Shown piece after piece: positions 27,444 through 40,507 of a DNA stretch of 64,000 bases. The notes beneath the pieces are model-generated. The model was given only the letters and a program-made list of their open reading frames with translations, did not search any database and had not been told where the DNA came from. The stretch comes from Saccoglossus kowalevskii (Eukaryota; Hemichordata; Enteropneusta; Harrimaniidae), in the NCBI RefSeq assembly GCF_000003605.2, contig NW_003155245.1:162472-226471 (forward strand). The letters run 5' to 3'. The first letter of the stretch is position 1. Each line of letters begins with the position of its first letter. The translations under genes and the position numbers were made by a program.

Positions 27444-30400
27444 ACGCTAAATCACGATTGAGATGGAAATAATATATAATATACATCTTCAGCGGAACGG
27501 GATATACTATTAATAAGCCAACGCACTTTTATCCCGCAGCTGACACTCGGATCACAGATGTGGATGAGGTAACGCGTTTCCAGGGAAATGACGCACGAAC
27601 ACTAGACGCCGCGCATCTCCGAGGAGTGTGCGTGGCTTTGAATGCTGCTCTAACAGGTGCTTAGGCGTGAATGGCAAGGTACTTGCACCAGTCAATCAAA
27701 TTCTCCGTCAATAATCGTGCATTCAGTTCAACAAATAGACGACCTCAACTCTGTAATAAAGTCAGCGAATTCCCGTCTTGCTAATAAACAATGGCCGCAC
27801 GATTACGACTGTGCGTGGGTCAATTATTTTGCATTTATTTATATATGGCAAGTCACGTCACCAGTATATAATATCTACCCAATGCCAAATTACACGTTGC
27901 ATGAATGTCACATTTAGCCAATTTGTGCGTGGCCCCACTTGTTTCTACCAGTCTTTTACATAATTATGCCATCTAAAACGTCACATTCGGAAATACTGAC
28001 AAGCATGTCGATTACATTGTCTATCATTCGTCCTGTGTTATTTTTAAGAAGGGCGCATTTCATGAAGGGCGATGACAGTTACACGCGTGTGGCCAGTCCC
28101 GATGATGAGATTATGCCACCGGCCAATGGAAATACGATCAAACAAATAAACTAAGACTTGTTTGCGTATTGTCTTTCTTCCACAGAAAATGCTCCACGTG
28201 GAACGTATTGTAAGAATTCAAAGTCAGTGTCCGAGAGGTTCGGAACGCCACGGCCTCCCATTATGTCTTGTCACGAAACTCATCTTACTGCCGGTGTGGC
28301 ATTTCACGGCACTACTTGTGTCCAATAAACACAGGGTCAGTTTGTATACGACCTCGATGTTCTGTTCTCATTGTCACTCACACATTTCCATAAATACACT
28401 GAAATGCGATACAACTTTTGTTTATTTTTTGTCTTTGAGCAGCGGACTATAATAATTGAATGCGATTTCTGGCCTTTATTGTAGCGTTTTTGTTGGCACT
28501 CGTTCTGTGGAATCTTTCACAACGGTGGCCCGTAGGTTTCCTGCCACGAATGTGCTTTATTTAACATAACGTATAGGGTCTGGGGATTCGGCACGGCGAG
28601 GGGATAGTGCCGATTGATCTGTGCAATTTTCACAAAGAATGTTCTTTTCCCAATTCTGGCCCTCTTAACCCGAGTCTAACCCCTGAGGTATTTGTACAAA
28701 TGAGTGCGGAAACACAGACAAAAGCGCCAGACCAACCTGGTGTGAAATTCCTTCGCAAACATGTGATTTTAAAAATGATGATACGTATTCGAAAGTTTTC
28801 TCACACACAGGTGAATTGCTTAGAGGCATTTACCTAGATTCGAAAAAAAAAATGTCGCCCATTCACCGAAGCGATCTTTCCGGACTCTTGCACAGGAGTG
28901 CACGCGCAGACATTTAGGATATAGTCCCCCAACAAATTTGATTCCAATGCAAGTAATCCCAAGTCGCAATGTACATGTCTTAAGTAAGTCCTCTAAATGG
29001 GGTAAAATAATCTTGAATTTCACGGTTGGTGCTTTTTTCCAAATGAAAACCAAACACACTAACCAAGTGTTCAGTGCCATTAATTGAACTGAAATGAACA
29101 ATACGCGTACCTCAAGTACGACTAGTCTTCTTGCTCGGCCGCGCATGACTGTAGGACCGGTCTCGGTACAGCACACTGGGTGAATAGTCCCCATCGAAGT
29201 TTCCATGCACAATAAGCTATGACGAGAATGCATGAGGCTATGTGGGTTCCAAACACATGTCAGCCGGGCTCATTGTCGGTGTTTGTCGTACATACATACC
29301 GATTGTCTGCGTTCAAATGCGCGATGTAACCAGACACGACACTTTCTGTGATCCGCACCTGAATTTTCAAATGATTATATCCAGTGTTCGCTTGTTGTGC
29401 ATACAGTTTGTTAAACAGCAAAAGTCTACACCACGCCTTTCAGAAGAAGATTTAGACAAAATGGGGGTTGAGGGGGGGGGATAAATATGTGTTGTTAAAT
29501 TGGGTTAAACGTGTCTTTTTAATAAAACTCTGTGTTATGAGCTTACAGGTTACACTGCTGTTGCTATAGTTACATATATTTGACAGAATATCATTCTGTT
29601 GATGTTTATTCTCCCAGCAGTGGTACATAAACCAGACCCGATGCCGCAGGCGTGATACATTTCAAACTTAATTTGGTAAAAAAGAAGAAATAACCACACT
29701 AACGCTACACAGCAATCGGTGCCCGTCATCCATAAAACTCTCATTGATACTATTGTTTTCTTTCATTTGCAAAGACGACGCCAGAGATAGTAAAAAGGAA
29801 CAGACACAGCCTCACTATAAAGTGATCCATTTCATCTAGCATATGCGACCATCCATGCAAAATGTGTACAAATTACAGCGTTCTAATGACTTTTGATTCT
29901 CTAGTTCCGTGTTTTCTCACGACATTGTGACCTGGGAAAAAAAAGTGACTGCAATAAAAAATGGATTAATACCGTCCCGGAGACAGTAGATGACAATTCG
30001 GACCGTCTTCGAAGGTGAACACTTTTAAAGTAGCAGACCCCGCCTGGTATTGTTATCAACGGACACCACGAGGATGACTGGTTAAGGCTATTTCAGGAAA
30101 ATGATATTGTTCTGCTCCAAGGTCGTTAAAACCAGGGACACCAAAAAGAAAATCATTATACTAATTTATGGGCATTCATTTAAGAAAAAGTATAAACCCT
30201 TGTCCCCACAAAATTCTCACTAAGTTCAGAATACATTCTCAAAGTTTAGATGACCTCTTGACTTCTTTACAAAATGTCACATTAAGTACTATAACACTGT
30301 AAATTGAGGGATCCAACTTAAATAAAAAAACAACAACACAGCGATCACAAAATAAGTAGTATGTACTTGTTCTCAAACGCAAGAACATGATACACCTAAG

Positions 30401-30688
30401 CAATTCTTGTACATAGATTTATTTACTGACAATACTGTGATTGAAAGTTATTTGAAATTGTATTCAGATGCATATTTGATGACAGACTCAATTTTGTTCA
30501 TACTTTGATGAAACATGGATGGAGTTTCACTTGTTCATCATCCTGTTTAACAATCACAAGTGGATTCGTAAGACTATTTACGTCAAATATATTGCAGGCT
30601 GTATTTTCTCATGCCCTTTATACCTTTGTAAAATCAATAATTGAACCTAATTATGCCTGAGAGTAGACAGCGGACTCGGTAAAGAGGG

Positions 30689-31004
30689 ATGATTGTTGTC
30701 TCGTTATCCTATTACCATGGTGATAGCACAATGATAATGTCCCATGGCTACATGATGATCGCCGTGTCAAAAGCCAACACAAATGCTCTGCCACAAATCG
30801 TCACACTCTTCAAAAAACATAACACCTATCATTCCCGCAACAAATATGGCATGCAGTGTGACAACTGTGACGTAATGGGTATGACGACTGTGTGTGGCGC
30901 GCTGAATGACAACTGTGACGTAATAGGTATGACGTCTGTGTGTTGCACGTTGCGTGACGACAGTGGCGAGATGGGTATGACGACGTTTTAAGGCGCGCTA
31001 CGTG
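30689..31004 (+). repeat. 48-bp minisatellite, three copies, within an open frame
   Basis: Units start at 30861, 30909 and 30957 (period exactly 48), each with AACTGTGACGTAAT or its variant followed by GGTATGACG. Because 48 is divisible by 3, the frame from 30689 stays open to 30991 and would encode a 16-residue repeat (CDVMGMTTVC). I regard the frame as a by-product of the repeat; each unit carries a TGACGTAA (CRE-like) octamer or a decayed form. Confidence 0.8.
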
Positions 31005-33018
31005 AAAGCTATGTAAAATAATTGTTTTCAGTGTGAGGTTTCATTTTTGCAGACGTAGGTACGAATATTGGTCATATTCTTATCCGTTTAACGTTGAAAT
31101 ATAAGCTAATCGCGAAGCATTCCTCTTTCAATATACTGTATCGCCGATCTCCACTTTATCGGCCAAGATAACATATTGTACATACATTGTAAAAACAAAC
31201 TAACTAAGCCTCCTTCTCATAATAGTTTCTAACATTTGGCCCACCAGCCTCGTCCGGAACACCTGTTGATGCCTGATTACGTAAATACCGTATGCGAACG
31301 AGGTTGAAGTCGTTCGCTGGCTTTAAGCACAAATTGAGATGTAATAATCATTCAGGCAGTGGCGATCCAGCAAACATTCCACCTATTTTTGTGTTAAATG
31401 CCCGAAATAATCTGAATGCCAGCGCTCCACCCAACCAGCGTACTTAATGCTTTTTTGGGTACACGAGGAAGGTTGTGAGTGCCTAAGTGAATCAGCAACG
31501 AAGAATTTTAAGTGGGAGGGTCTGAGATGATACCTTCCTACTATCTTTGATTCTTAGAGCGACTCCGGTTGTGTATGCTCAAAACTGTGTGATGTGAGTC
31601 ATTATGTGTATGTGAACACTATATTCTTGAATAATTGTGCTGGGTCTGCTGGATGAAACATTTTGCGTGGTGTTATTCTCCCCATCGCAAATCTTACCAC
31701 GCATGAACACGTCCGTCGTGTTTTGTCACAAGCGCGGTCACATTGGTCAAGGTGAAATCTGATTGCGTACCATTCAGAACGGTCGGAGTAGTTGCTGAAT
31801 GTTATCACGTACGCGACGTTTCCAGAAGCCAATAATATTTGGCCAATCAATTACAAAATACAACTTCGTGTTGAAATGAGTTGTCGTGAGAAGGGCGAGG
31901 CATAGTGATTCACACTGATATACACCATGCGCTGAAAATGCACAAAAAAGGCAATACAGAATCAACTAGGTTTATAACTAGGATCATCAACCACGAAATG
32001 AATTTATCTTTAAAGTTTGAACAATAATGGTTTATTGAGGTATTAAGCACACACTGTCGCGATATTATAAGTGTGTCCAGTTTTAATCGAAAATCCCACA
32101 TGGTTCGCTAATGTATGTATATATTATGTATCTGAATTTCAAAATAATTTTCAAGAGAAAGTAGAGAATGAACTAGCAGTTGAATTGTTGCGAGAAAGCA
32201 TCTAATCTCATCGTCATAATTAATAATTCGAAGACAAGAAGCGGTCTCACTGCCATTGTCTAGTTCTGTCAAACACTCCGATTTAAAGTAAGTTATCACA
32301 CAACAGAACGCATACAATAGAATTAACGACTATATTCAATGTCTGTTGTATATTACATACATATAGTCACACAACCGTTTGTATTTGAGCGATAATTGGA
32401 TTTTTTGTGTCTGCTTTACTGACATTTGGAACGGTGTCAACAACATTGTCACCTAAGAAACTTGACTTTGAGTGCTATTTCAGGAGTTCTCCGTTTAGAT
32501 TAAATACCCCAATGACACCAACGCAAATAGTTTTGTGTATGTTTACATGGGAACACAAAGTGACGGCATTCATTACAGAGAAACAATAACCGCATTTTCT
32601 TCTGGTCTGAGGCGAACAGTTTTCAGTAACAATACTCATCTGATCAGCATACCACGTTATGAGAGCGCCGCGTGGACCCAAAGAAGAACTTAGCAGTTGT
32701 GAAGCACCTCGATCGCTGGCGGCGTAATTTAAAATCGCTTGTAAAACGTCCACCTTATCGAAATTTGAACTCTGTTAACATTAGGTGTTTTTTTGTGTGC
32801 TTTTCTCGCATTTGAAAATAATTGAATGTAGGAAATATAGCCACAAGAAAACAAGTCACAGAAGAAAAAATCGTGATAAAATTACAAATTGTCCCAGCTA
32901 GTAGAGAATAAAAAAAAAAAAACTTCGCCCCATCATCCAAATAATGTGAACCTTGGAAATAATATAAACATATACGTGGTTATTTAGAATACTGTACTGA
33001 TAAACAATGTGTCATACT

Positions 33019-33097
33019 CCAAACCACGTGCAGAAACTTAACTCAAACCACGTGCAGAAACTTAATCCAAACCACGTGCAGAAACTTAACCCAAACC
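33019..33097. repeat. 24-bp minisatellite, about 3.3 copies
   Basis: AAACCACGTGCAGAAACTTA starts at 33021, 33045 and 33069, then a partial copy. Each unit contains a CACGTG E-box. It is about 0.9 kb past the gene A stop. Confidence 0.9.
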
Positions 33098-33979
33098 TCC
33101 GCAATGTATAGGACACCTTACCACCCAAACCCCAACCTGTGTTTCTCCTCCAAAACTGAAGTTCGTATGCAATTAAAAATGGTGTTCTTATGACGAGACA
33201 CCCCAAGCAATTGAAATTTCTAAACATTCTAAATATGACTGACAAATAAACCTATTAACTGTCAATCTCTTTTTTCATTCGACACTTTAACTTAGCTTAC
33301 AAACATTTACCACATCTACTATTAAGTTTTGGTGATTATTTTCTGTGACTTTTTACCGTCCGTCCAGTATTCATGGATCGGTCGGCAATATAACAAGTCA
33401 TCATGTCTGTTCCTATATTTAACCAATACTAAGGCAATAGGGAATGTTTTTGAGAAAAAAATATGGCGTTAAAGGGTTCACTAATGGTATCCCATGATTC
33501 CGTGGTGCAATCCTGAACACTCCTTCGTTACTAAGTAACTAATTGGCCTTGTCAGCTTCGGATTGTTGGTAAGTGTGATTGTTTCTAAGTATCGATTCCA
33601 TAGCGCATGTAAGCCTTTGAACTCTTTCTAGAATGCCTAGCGCCCTCATTACAATATACACGCCTTAATGTTAAGGAAGCTACCGATAGAGGGCGTACGT
33701 AGTACTCAACTCAATGTTTTATATACCACTAATTCATGTGGTTGTTGTTAGCCAATGGGCTTTTTTTACCGCGTTTTATCTGAAATGTGATGTGTGATGG
33801 CGTACTTTCATTACGTCAGACTGTTACATCCATTTTATAGAAGTTTGAGCTGGCCAACATGTGTTTTACTGGCCAGATTTCTGTTACGTACATGTGGTTT
33901 CAATAAACACATGCTAACACTGTCGACTATATGAAATCTAAATAGTTGTCTGGGTCCCGAAGCTTTCTTACATACGTGC

Positions 33980-34119
33980 TCAGAGCATGTCATGTCTGCT
34001 GTATTCTGGAATTCCCGGAAGCTCAGAAATAAAATGAGTGATCTTGCCGTTCACTGTTCTTTCATTCTTCACAAAGGTGGACCAGTTAGAGAATTTCGCA
34101 CATAAAAAAATCTTGGATC
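33980..34119 (-). CDS. Gene A exon 5 (C-terminus, stop TGA)
   Basis: 140 bp, same as gene B. It encodes SKIFLCAKFSNWSTFVKNER, a hydrophilic stretch and ELPGIPEYSRHDML, then TGA. The family usually has Gly-rich G-G-S/N before the Ser; here the segment reads LCAKFSNWS, so gene A has Lys where B has Gly. No clear polyadenylation signal was seen close downstream. Confidence 0.82.
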
Positions 34120-37100
34120 CTCAAAAACGAAAATAAAAAAAAAAAAATAATAATTGATCATGGTTAAAACATTCAAAGCAAATAAAATAGAAATTGGACT
34201 GACGCGATTGTAACTAGTAACTTATGCGGATTATAAGTTGCAATTGGTTGCTCCGCGGTTACATGAGGTTATGAAGTTACCTCGACCAAAATTATTTAAA
34301 AAAAATACAACAAACAAAATATTATATTAACTGTTGCTAACACTGTTGACATCGGTACAAGCTGATAGACATGGGCTCTTTTTGATGACGCATCTCATCC
34401 CACAGCCTCGCCCTAAGGGAACCGGATCTTAAGGTGTTGCAACCCTTGCAACCATTCAGCTGTTGTGCTGTCCAATAACCTCTGGTAAATCGAAAATTCG
34501 GTAAGAGTGACCCACAGTACATCGACAGACATAAAACCGCGACTCAAATAAGGTTGGTTGATATGGGAATCGTGAATTAACCTGTTAATACTCATTGCAA
34601 ATTATCTATCAATTGGTCAAATTTTAACTACTTGCACAAGTCTAATCATGTTGTCATGGAAACGTGTGTTTCAATACTTACTGTAACACATCTCCTGTTC
34701 CAGCAATGAGACGGAGTAGGCATCACGGAGTATGCGTTCGTTTGTATCATCTCGCGGGAAGTCGCTCGACACGAAAATCCGATCACGTGGTAAGTGCTTT
34801 TCTAGGTGGTCGAGTATCTCCTAATACAAAAAATAAACACAGACAACTGTTCATTATTCATGTCACGTGGCTGTGTATATCACATGATTCATACATTTTT
34901 CATCATAACTATATAGCGCTTGAAAATTAACATCGTGGGATCCTGTCTCGGGTGGAGGGGGTGTCCTGGCGAACGACCAAAATATAATTAGAGAATTGAT
35001 AACTTATAAATAAATAAAAAATTGTATTGCGTGACGTGGGTTTCAATTTTTCATTTGCCTTTGAAGGCTCAAATTCCTGTTCTGACGTTATTTGCACATG
35101 TTTGCGCAAAAGACAAGATCAATTATTTTGTAATTTATCTGACGTATTCTAGACGCCATGTAAATCGTCATTGGTCAACAAGGAAGACCTGTTCTACATG
35201 ATCTCATCAGTGTAGTGATAATTTGTTGATTTCTGCCATGTTTGTTAGATTATCAGTGTCCACTGATTAAATGGACTATCGCATGCGGTAAAGAATCACA
35301 TAATATAAATTTTAACGGTGCATGCACTCAAATCGAGATATTATGACAGCAAAACGCATTATCGGACCAACAGGTAATGAATGTGCTGTTTTCTAGTCGC
35401 TCGATCTAGCAATTCCCCCGATGGCCTTAGTTGCCAACGTATAAACACAAGCGCCACCACACATGAGGTACTTGCCGTTGGAATAACATTTTTTTTTTCT
35501 AATCCGCTCTAGTCTTTTTCATATTTACGTACTAACGAGTCTGAGCCATGCCTGTTTTATTTGCCCATTTTTCATCCGGGTTTCAAAATGGCGGTGCTCC
35601 TCTTCACATCGTAAGGTTATGAGATTTTTTTAAATTTTCATGTTAATTTTTATTATAATTATAAATTTCATCCTCGTTCACCACACATTCTTACCATAGA
35701 TAATTGAATAATATAAAATGTAGCTAATTTTGAAGTGCGTTATAGCTATGGACGATATATTATCTATAGAATAAGTGCATCTGTGCACTGATTTTGCTGA
35801 GATTAATGAGATACTTAGAGTTATGGCTGTCAGTGTGTGATGGTAAATTATCCGCATCCACACATCTGTGCACTGTGGTTTTACTGAAAGTTTATCTGAT
35901 GTACTCAGATAAAATGTGCATATTATATTCCAAAATCGACAACGATCGTTCATTTGCATTTGTTAAGATTTGTTGTCCATGATTCAATATGACGTCATAT
36001 TGCTAAAACTACCATCTCCTACAAGTAGCAACAAGGACTTTTTGAAAGAGATAATGCTAAATATATGGCATTAAAATATCATAGAAGTATACTGTATTAT
36101 TATTCATCTGCCATCGTAACGCCATAAGTTACAGCGTGTCATACTTTTGCGGTATTTTACGGGGTAGTTTCATCCTACCATGTTAGGAAATGCGAATTCC
36201 AAATATGGAATGTTTACGCGCGTAAGCGTCCTCTAATAATAAAAACAAACATGGCTGCCACCAGAGTTTTACCGGACTCCACATAAAGAAGTTCGCTGAT
36301 TCTGTTCTAAATCATTCTGATCTTAAACATTTTGGATTTCGGCATTCCCATGGTGTATTCTTAGAAGGAAAAGATGTATAATAATAAGATTATAACCTCG
36401 ACCGACGCGCACTCCAGCTGTATTGTCTTCGTGCATACTTTGAGGTATCCTCGTAATAACCTCGTATTATTAAATTGTCTCAGGCTGTTTGAATGAATTA
36501 TTTCTGTGCATTGGGTTTACATGAAGTACATAAGCATGCAATGAGAATAGCAGTAAATTGTTGTTGAATGAGGTATTTTCTGTGCACTGTTTTACCTGTT
36601 GTAAGTTTGTTTGATATATCGTATTGGGATAAATCAAACAAATGGGGAATAAGTGAATATAACAATAATTAAAATATGGAAAATCAAATATATACTTACA
36701 TCGGATTTTAATCAGATTGTTTATAAGGAAGCATACTTATTTGCAAACTTAATTAAACATATCTCAAAATCAGCTTAGCATGACATAAAGTTAGAAATAA
36801 AATCAATTTAGAAATTGTTCATGCCAAATTTGCCATATGCCACAGTTGTATTGCAATGAATAACAAATTCATACAAGATTTTTTGCTACAGAATGAGTAG
36901 TGAGTTACTACAAAATGCACAACCGTTATTACAATATGTGTTGTTATTACATTATGCGTCATTATTACAGTTTGCATGCATCACATTTTCAATTTCATCT
37001 CAAACAATCCTTCCTATCGTTCAACCCGACACGTTGACTTACCAGCGACCACTGAGGGCAAGCTACGAACAAACATGTTAGATTATTTTGCTTCATGATT

Positions 37101-40100
37101 TCGGCCACGGCCACACTCACGCTCTCGGCAAGAGAGGTCATTTCTTTTCTGAACTTCTTACAGCGGATAGGACCTTTTCCAAAATAGCATCTGCAATAAA
37201 TAAAAGCGTCCACCTTAAACCAACGTGGTGACAGTGTGACACTAATCATAATGAGAACCTCACGAATTATCATAGGGAACACCACGTGACAGTAACATTT
37301 TTCTAAGGGTGTGATTGTTGTCACTTACGGCGTCTCACTTGTCTTGTTCCTCCAATGCATGGCCAAGTATGGCGCGTCGTCGCACATTTTCTTCTCAAAA
37401 TCGCCAGCAAGATCCCGTATCGCGCGTGGCCTGGTGACGTGTTTCCGTATCCGATTAGCAACTTCCTCTTCCCCTTCAACCAATAAGCCAAGTGCGCGCG
37501 GTTGATACAGTGCAAGGCATTGTGTGTGCGATACAGTTTCTTCCACTTGCCGTATGGTGGCGGGCTGCAACTGGACTAGCTCCTGGGGACTTGGAAGATC
37601 AATTCCTAATATGTCTTTGAATGTGTGTACACTTGTACTCTGATAATACGCGGGACCCCAAGAAATCACCTTTGTGTTATTCCCGTTACAAGCCGCCTTG
37701 AATCGGTCGATTGTCACCAGGGGCAATATATTTCCAAGGATTTGAACGTCAAATGTATCGTTTAGCGCCCTCAGATGGTTCTCAGCATATCCGCGTGTTA
37801 CACCCCCGTGTAGAAAAAATGGCGTCATCACTAACGTACGATTGGCCAATAAAGCAAACATGATTGCTTTCATGAAAGTGAGAAATTGACTATTCTGTCC
37901 TCCATTTCCCCGTCTCTGTAAAGCCAATAAATACTTAATACGTGGCGGCTCCAATGTGCTTTCATGTTCAGCCAAGGCTGGAACGCTTGGCAGATCGTTT
38001 TCATGCTGATTCTGACCCAGTTGTTCAATCGACTTAAAGAAATAACAAAACTATTATCAGCATTATAGGACAGTAAAATTATAGTATGCAAAAGGTGTTG
38101 ATGGAAGTTTAGAGTATTTCACTACCAAATCAAAGGATGTCCCTCCGTTACTAATATATCCAAGTACACAATTGACTCTGAAAACGGCGTGTTGGATACA
38201 TTATGTTCACTATGATAATATATCTAATATGTGCTAGTTCTTTCTCAGTGAGTTGAGTTTTATTTTTGGGAAATTCACTTTCCTTTTAAGTCCTTAATAA
38301 TAATGAACCTTCCACCTTAACACCTTACAATAAAGCATCCTGTAAGTAGCGCCACCTAGTGTCGATGAGCTTCTATTACGTAAAGGAGTGACACGAACGC
38401 TGTTCAAAGGGTCAATGTCATTTTAACCTGTCTATCAACGAATATCATGTTCTTGAAAGATTTTACTAAATTCTATATGACAAAGGACTACACAGCCAAA
38501 CACAGTTGTCAATTTGAACGACAGTGTTAAACGAAACAACAATTCCATGTTGCCCGTAACTCGAAGTTCGGTTAACTGGTAATTAAAGTTAAAGTTATTA
38601 AATGTGGACGTTCAACAACAAAAATTAGATAGCCCGTAACTCGAACTGTTAAATGAACATCGAGTTTACAATTTGGGCATGGATTTGCAAAAGTGGGCGT
38701 GGTTTCTAAAAAAAATATGGGCGTGGTCATTTTTGGAACTCGAACAATTCAGCATCTCAATAAATATTTACTATTCAATTTTAAAACTAAATAAATGCAC
38801 ACGAATGACCATATTACAATACAGTCGACATATTCCACAATTGTTCTCAGTACGATTTAATCATACTCATTAATTGAAAGGGCCCCCATCATGATGGGTT
38901 GTATACACGTATTTGAAGCTGTATTACTTTGGCCAGAAACTGAATTGTAGATAATGGTAAAACGACGTCAGCTTTTGCACGCTTTGCACATTCATAAAAT
39001 AAAATAAAATAAAATTGTATAGCGAAATTTAATCAAATATTAGCAGCTGGTGATTTTTACAGTCATATGTACATTAGACTCTTTTCATACATGCCGTGAA
39101 CTCAAATTATTCATAGGTTTTTAATTTCGCTATTCGATGATAAGTGAAACTCGCGAAATTAAATCCATACAAATATTTGAAATTATAACAACAACAAATT
39201 ATTTATTTCACAGCAAAATCCATAAATTTAAACCAAGTGAAAATGACCAGATTTCAAAACATTTAAGTGATTGTTCGAGTAACATTTAAATGAAAACAAT
39301 CAAGCGAGGTTAATATACAATTTAAATAAAAAAATTCAACTGCGTATTCAACACGTTCGTCGGTGTTCGAGTAATCTGGCGTGTAACAACATGGTTTCGA
39401 TGGTCTGTTTATTTTACTCCCTAGAACCAATGCAATTAGTCATGGAACGACGAGATGTTGCGTGTGGATCCCTTTTCAGTAAACATGGAACGGATGTCAC
39501 GGGGTGATATCGATGCCATTGGTATACAATGCAATGCTACGAGGATTAGGCTATATGTAAATTAAGAACCGTTATTTATTCGTTGCTTTAATCATATACA
39601 CGTACTCTTATCGCTTTAAGGTTCCCGAATTACGCATTAGGGGATCATCCCTATACAATTTAGAATCATTTACATGTTTTTCTTTTATTATCTCAATATG
39701 TATTTTAGTTTTCACAATAAATCCCGACTTATACTCAATATTGTTATCACGCATTTCTATTTGACAACTGCTCGCCAGTGAGATATTTATTTATTTTTAT
39801 TTTGAATTTCAGAAACCGTGGTCGCTTTATTAGCACAGACTTAATAGCATATGCAGATGTAATTGATAATAACCAATTAAAGATGTTTTGTGCTATATTA
39901 TTATTACACGAACCCATGTGGGTTATGTCATGAGCGGGTTTTCAGTTTCATGAAATATTGTAGTTAGAGTACGCCATCAGCGCCACCATTTTGGTGAGAC
40001 TCATTTGTGCAGTAATCAGTGAATATTGCCCCGTTACGACTGTATGTCAGGTTAATGGAACCCTGGGGAAATGCTGCATTTATTTGTCGACATTTTATGT

Positions 40101-40489
40101 ATCGTAAGAACCACAGTCCAACTGCAAACGGTGCCATCGTGACGTCATTCCGTGACAACCATTTTATGTTTACTGAAATGAAATTTACACGCAACAACTT
40201 GTTGTTTTATAACACTTTGGTGACGTGTCCTGACATAATTTCACGCGCACCAGGGTACCGTAAATATCACTGTAACATATCGCCTTAAAATAGTCATGCT
40301 AAAAACAAATAGAAGACAACTTACCTCTGCACCGACCCCTTTTGTTGGAACATTGGACAAACTAGAAGATGTATTTTTTATGAAATCTAATTCTGTTATA
40401 TCTTCTTTCTGAGCACTAAACCGTCTTTTAGTAACAATAAATGTACAGACTAAACAGGCGAGACACAATTGCATACGACGGCGCATCAT
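33980..40489 (-). CDS. Gene A: POFUT1-like O-fucosyltransferase family protein, type II membrane form (5 exons)
   Basis: The spliced product is 431 aa. Exons are 40325-40489, 37329-38032, 37043-37190, 34682-34820 and 33980-34119; all introns are GT-AG with phases 0, 2, 0, 1. Residues 1-5 are a basic cytoplasmic tail (MMRRR), and about 6-20 form a short hydrophobic anchor. The donor-loop motif GGQNSQF lies at about 99-105, followed by NRTLVMTPFFLHGG and, at 281-284, HWRN. The last exon carries SNWSTFVKNER, which matches the SSFTAFVKRER end of POFUT1. From family knowledge, these GT-B enzymes transfer fucose from GDP-fucose to Ser/Thr of secreted proteins, and the Arg of the H-x-R motif contacts the donor. 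The sequence shows no C-terminal ER-retrieval signal, unlike POFUT1. An in-frame TGA seven codons upstream supports the start. Paralogues B and C lie on the same strand upstream. Family assignment is fairly strong; substrate and activity are unknown. Confidence 0.82.
34682..34820 (-). CDS. Gene A exon 4
   Basis: 139 bp. Acceptor TTTGTATTAG|GAG, donor ACA|GTAAGT (phase 1). It encodes EILDHLEKHLPRDRIF at the start and DAYSVSLLEQEMCY at the end. Its length is identical to exon 4 of B and C, and the EQE(I/M)C ending is shared. No single open frame of notable length marks it, so it is found by homology and splice sites. Confidence 0.85.
36112..36470 (+). mobile_element. Dispersed repeat family 2, copy in gene A intron 3
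   Basis: About 360 bp that recurs inverted at 59189-59532. Shared landmarks: CGTAACGCCATAAGTTACAG, GGAAATGCGAATTC, ACGCGCGTAAGCGTCCTCTA, CATACTTTGAGGTATCCTCG. Noncoding. Confidence 0.85.
37043..37190 (-). CDS. Gene A exon 3
   Basis: 148 bp. Acceptor TTTATTGCAG|A, donor CTG|GTAAGT (phase 0). It encodes PCYFGKG, then MTSLAESVSVAVAEIM and NNLTCLFVACPQWSL. Its paralogues are at 53882-54029 and 61863-62013. The strand-helix-strand pattern with Cys fits the C-terminal Rossmann half of the transferase. Confidence 0.88.
37329..38032 (-). CDS. Gene A exon 2 (N-terminal GT-B half and HWRN)
   Basis: 704 bp. Acceptor TTTCTTTAAG|TCG, donor CC|GTAAGT (phase 2). The exon encodes a linker, GGQNSQF, NRTLVMTPFFLHGG, a DTFDVQIL segment, LPLVTIDRF, a Cys in QCLALYQPR, and AMHWRNKT near the end. 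It aligns throughout with the matching exons of genes B and C. The long open frame stops exactly at the intron. Confidence 0.9.
40325..40489 (-). CDS. Gene A exon 1 (start, signal anchor)
   Basis: 55 codons beginning MMRRRMQLCLACLVC, a basic tail then a short hydrophobic segment, followed by a Ser/Thr-rich stem. The donor reads GAG|GTAAGT, phase 0. The hydrophobic run is short (about 14 residues), so a cleaved signal peptide is an alternative to an anchor. Confidence 0.75.
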
Positions 40490-40507
40490 ATGAATTGTCC
40501 AATAGAG

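Larger units (their letters stand above)
26970..33979. other. Gene-poor sequence downstream of gene A
   Basis: It contains the (TA)n tract, the 48-bp and 24-bp minisatellites and a small inverted repeat with CGCCCTC/GAGGGCG ends at about 33643-33700. The 3' UTR of gene A must begin at 33979 and run left, but its end is not visible. Confidence 0.6.

Noticed and set aside
28820-29233. 137-codon minus-strand frame
   Set aside because: Residue make-up looks random and no splice or domain support was found.
33012-33245. Minus-strand frame with repeated SFCTWF
   Set aside because: The repetition comes from the 24-bp minisatellite, whose period is a multiple of three.
37870-38091. Overlapping minus-strand frame at the start of gene A exon 2
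   Set aside because: It is out of frame with the paralogue-supported exon and crosses the acceptor site.
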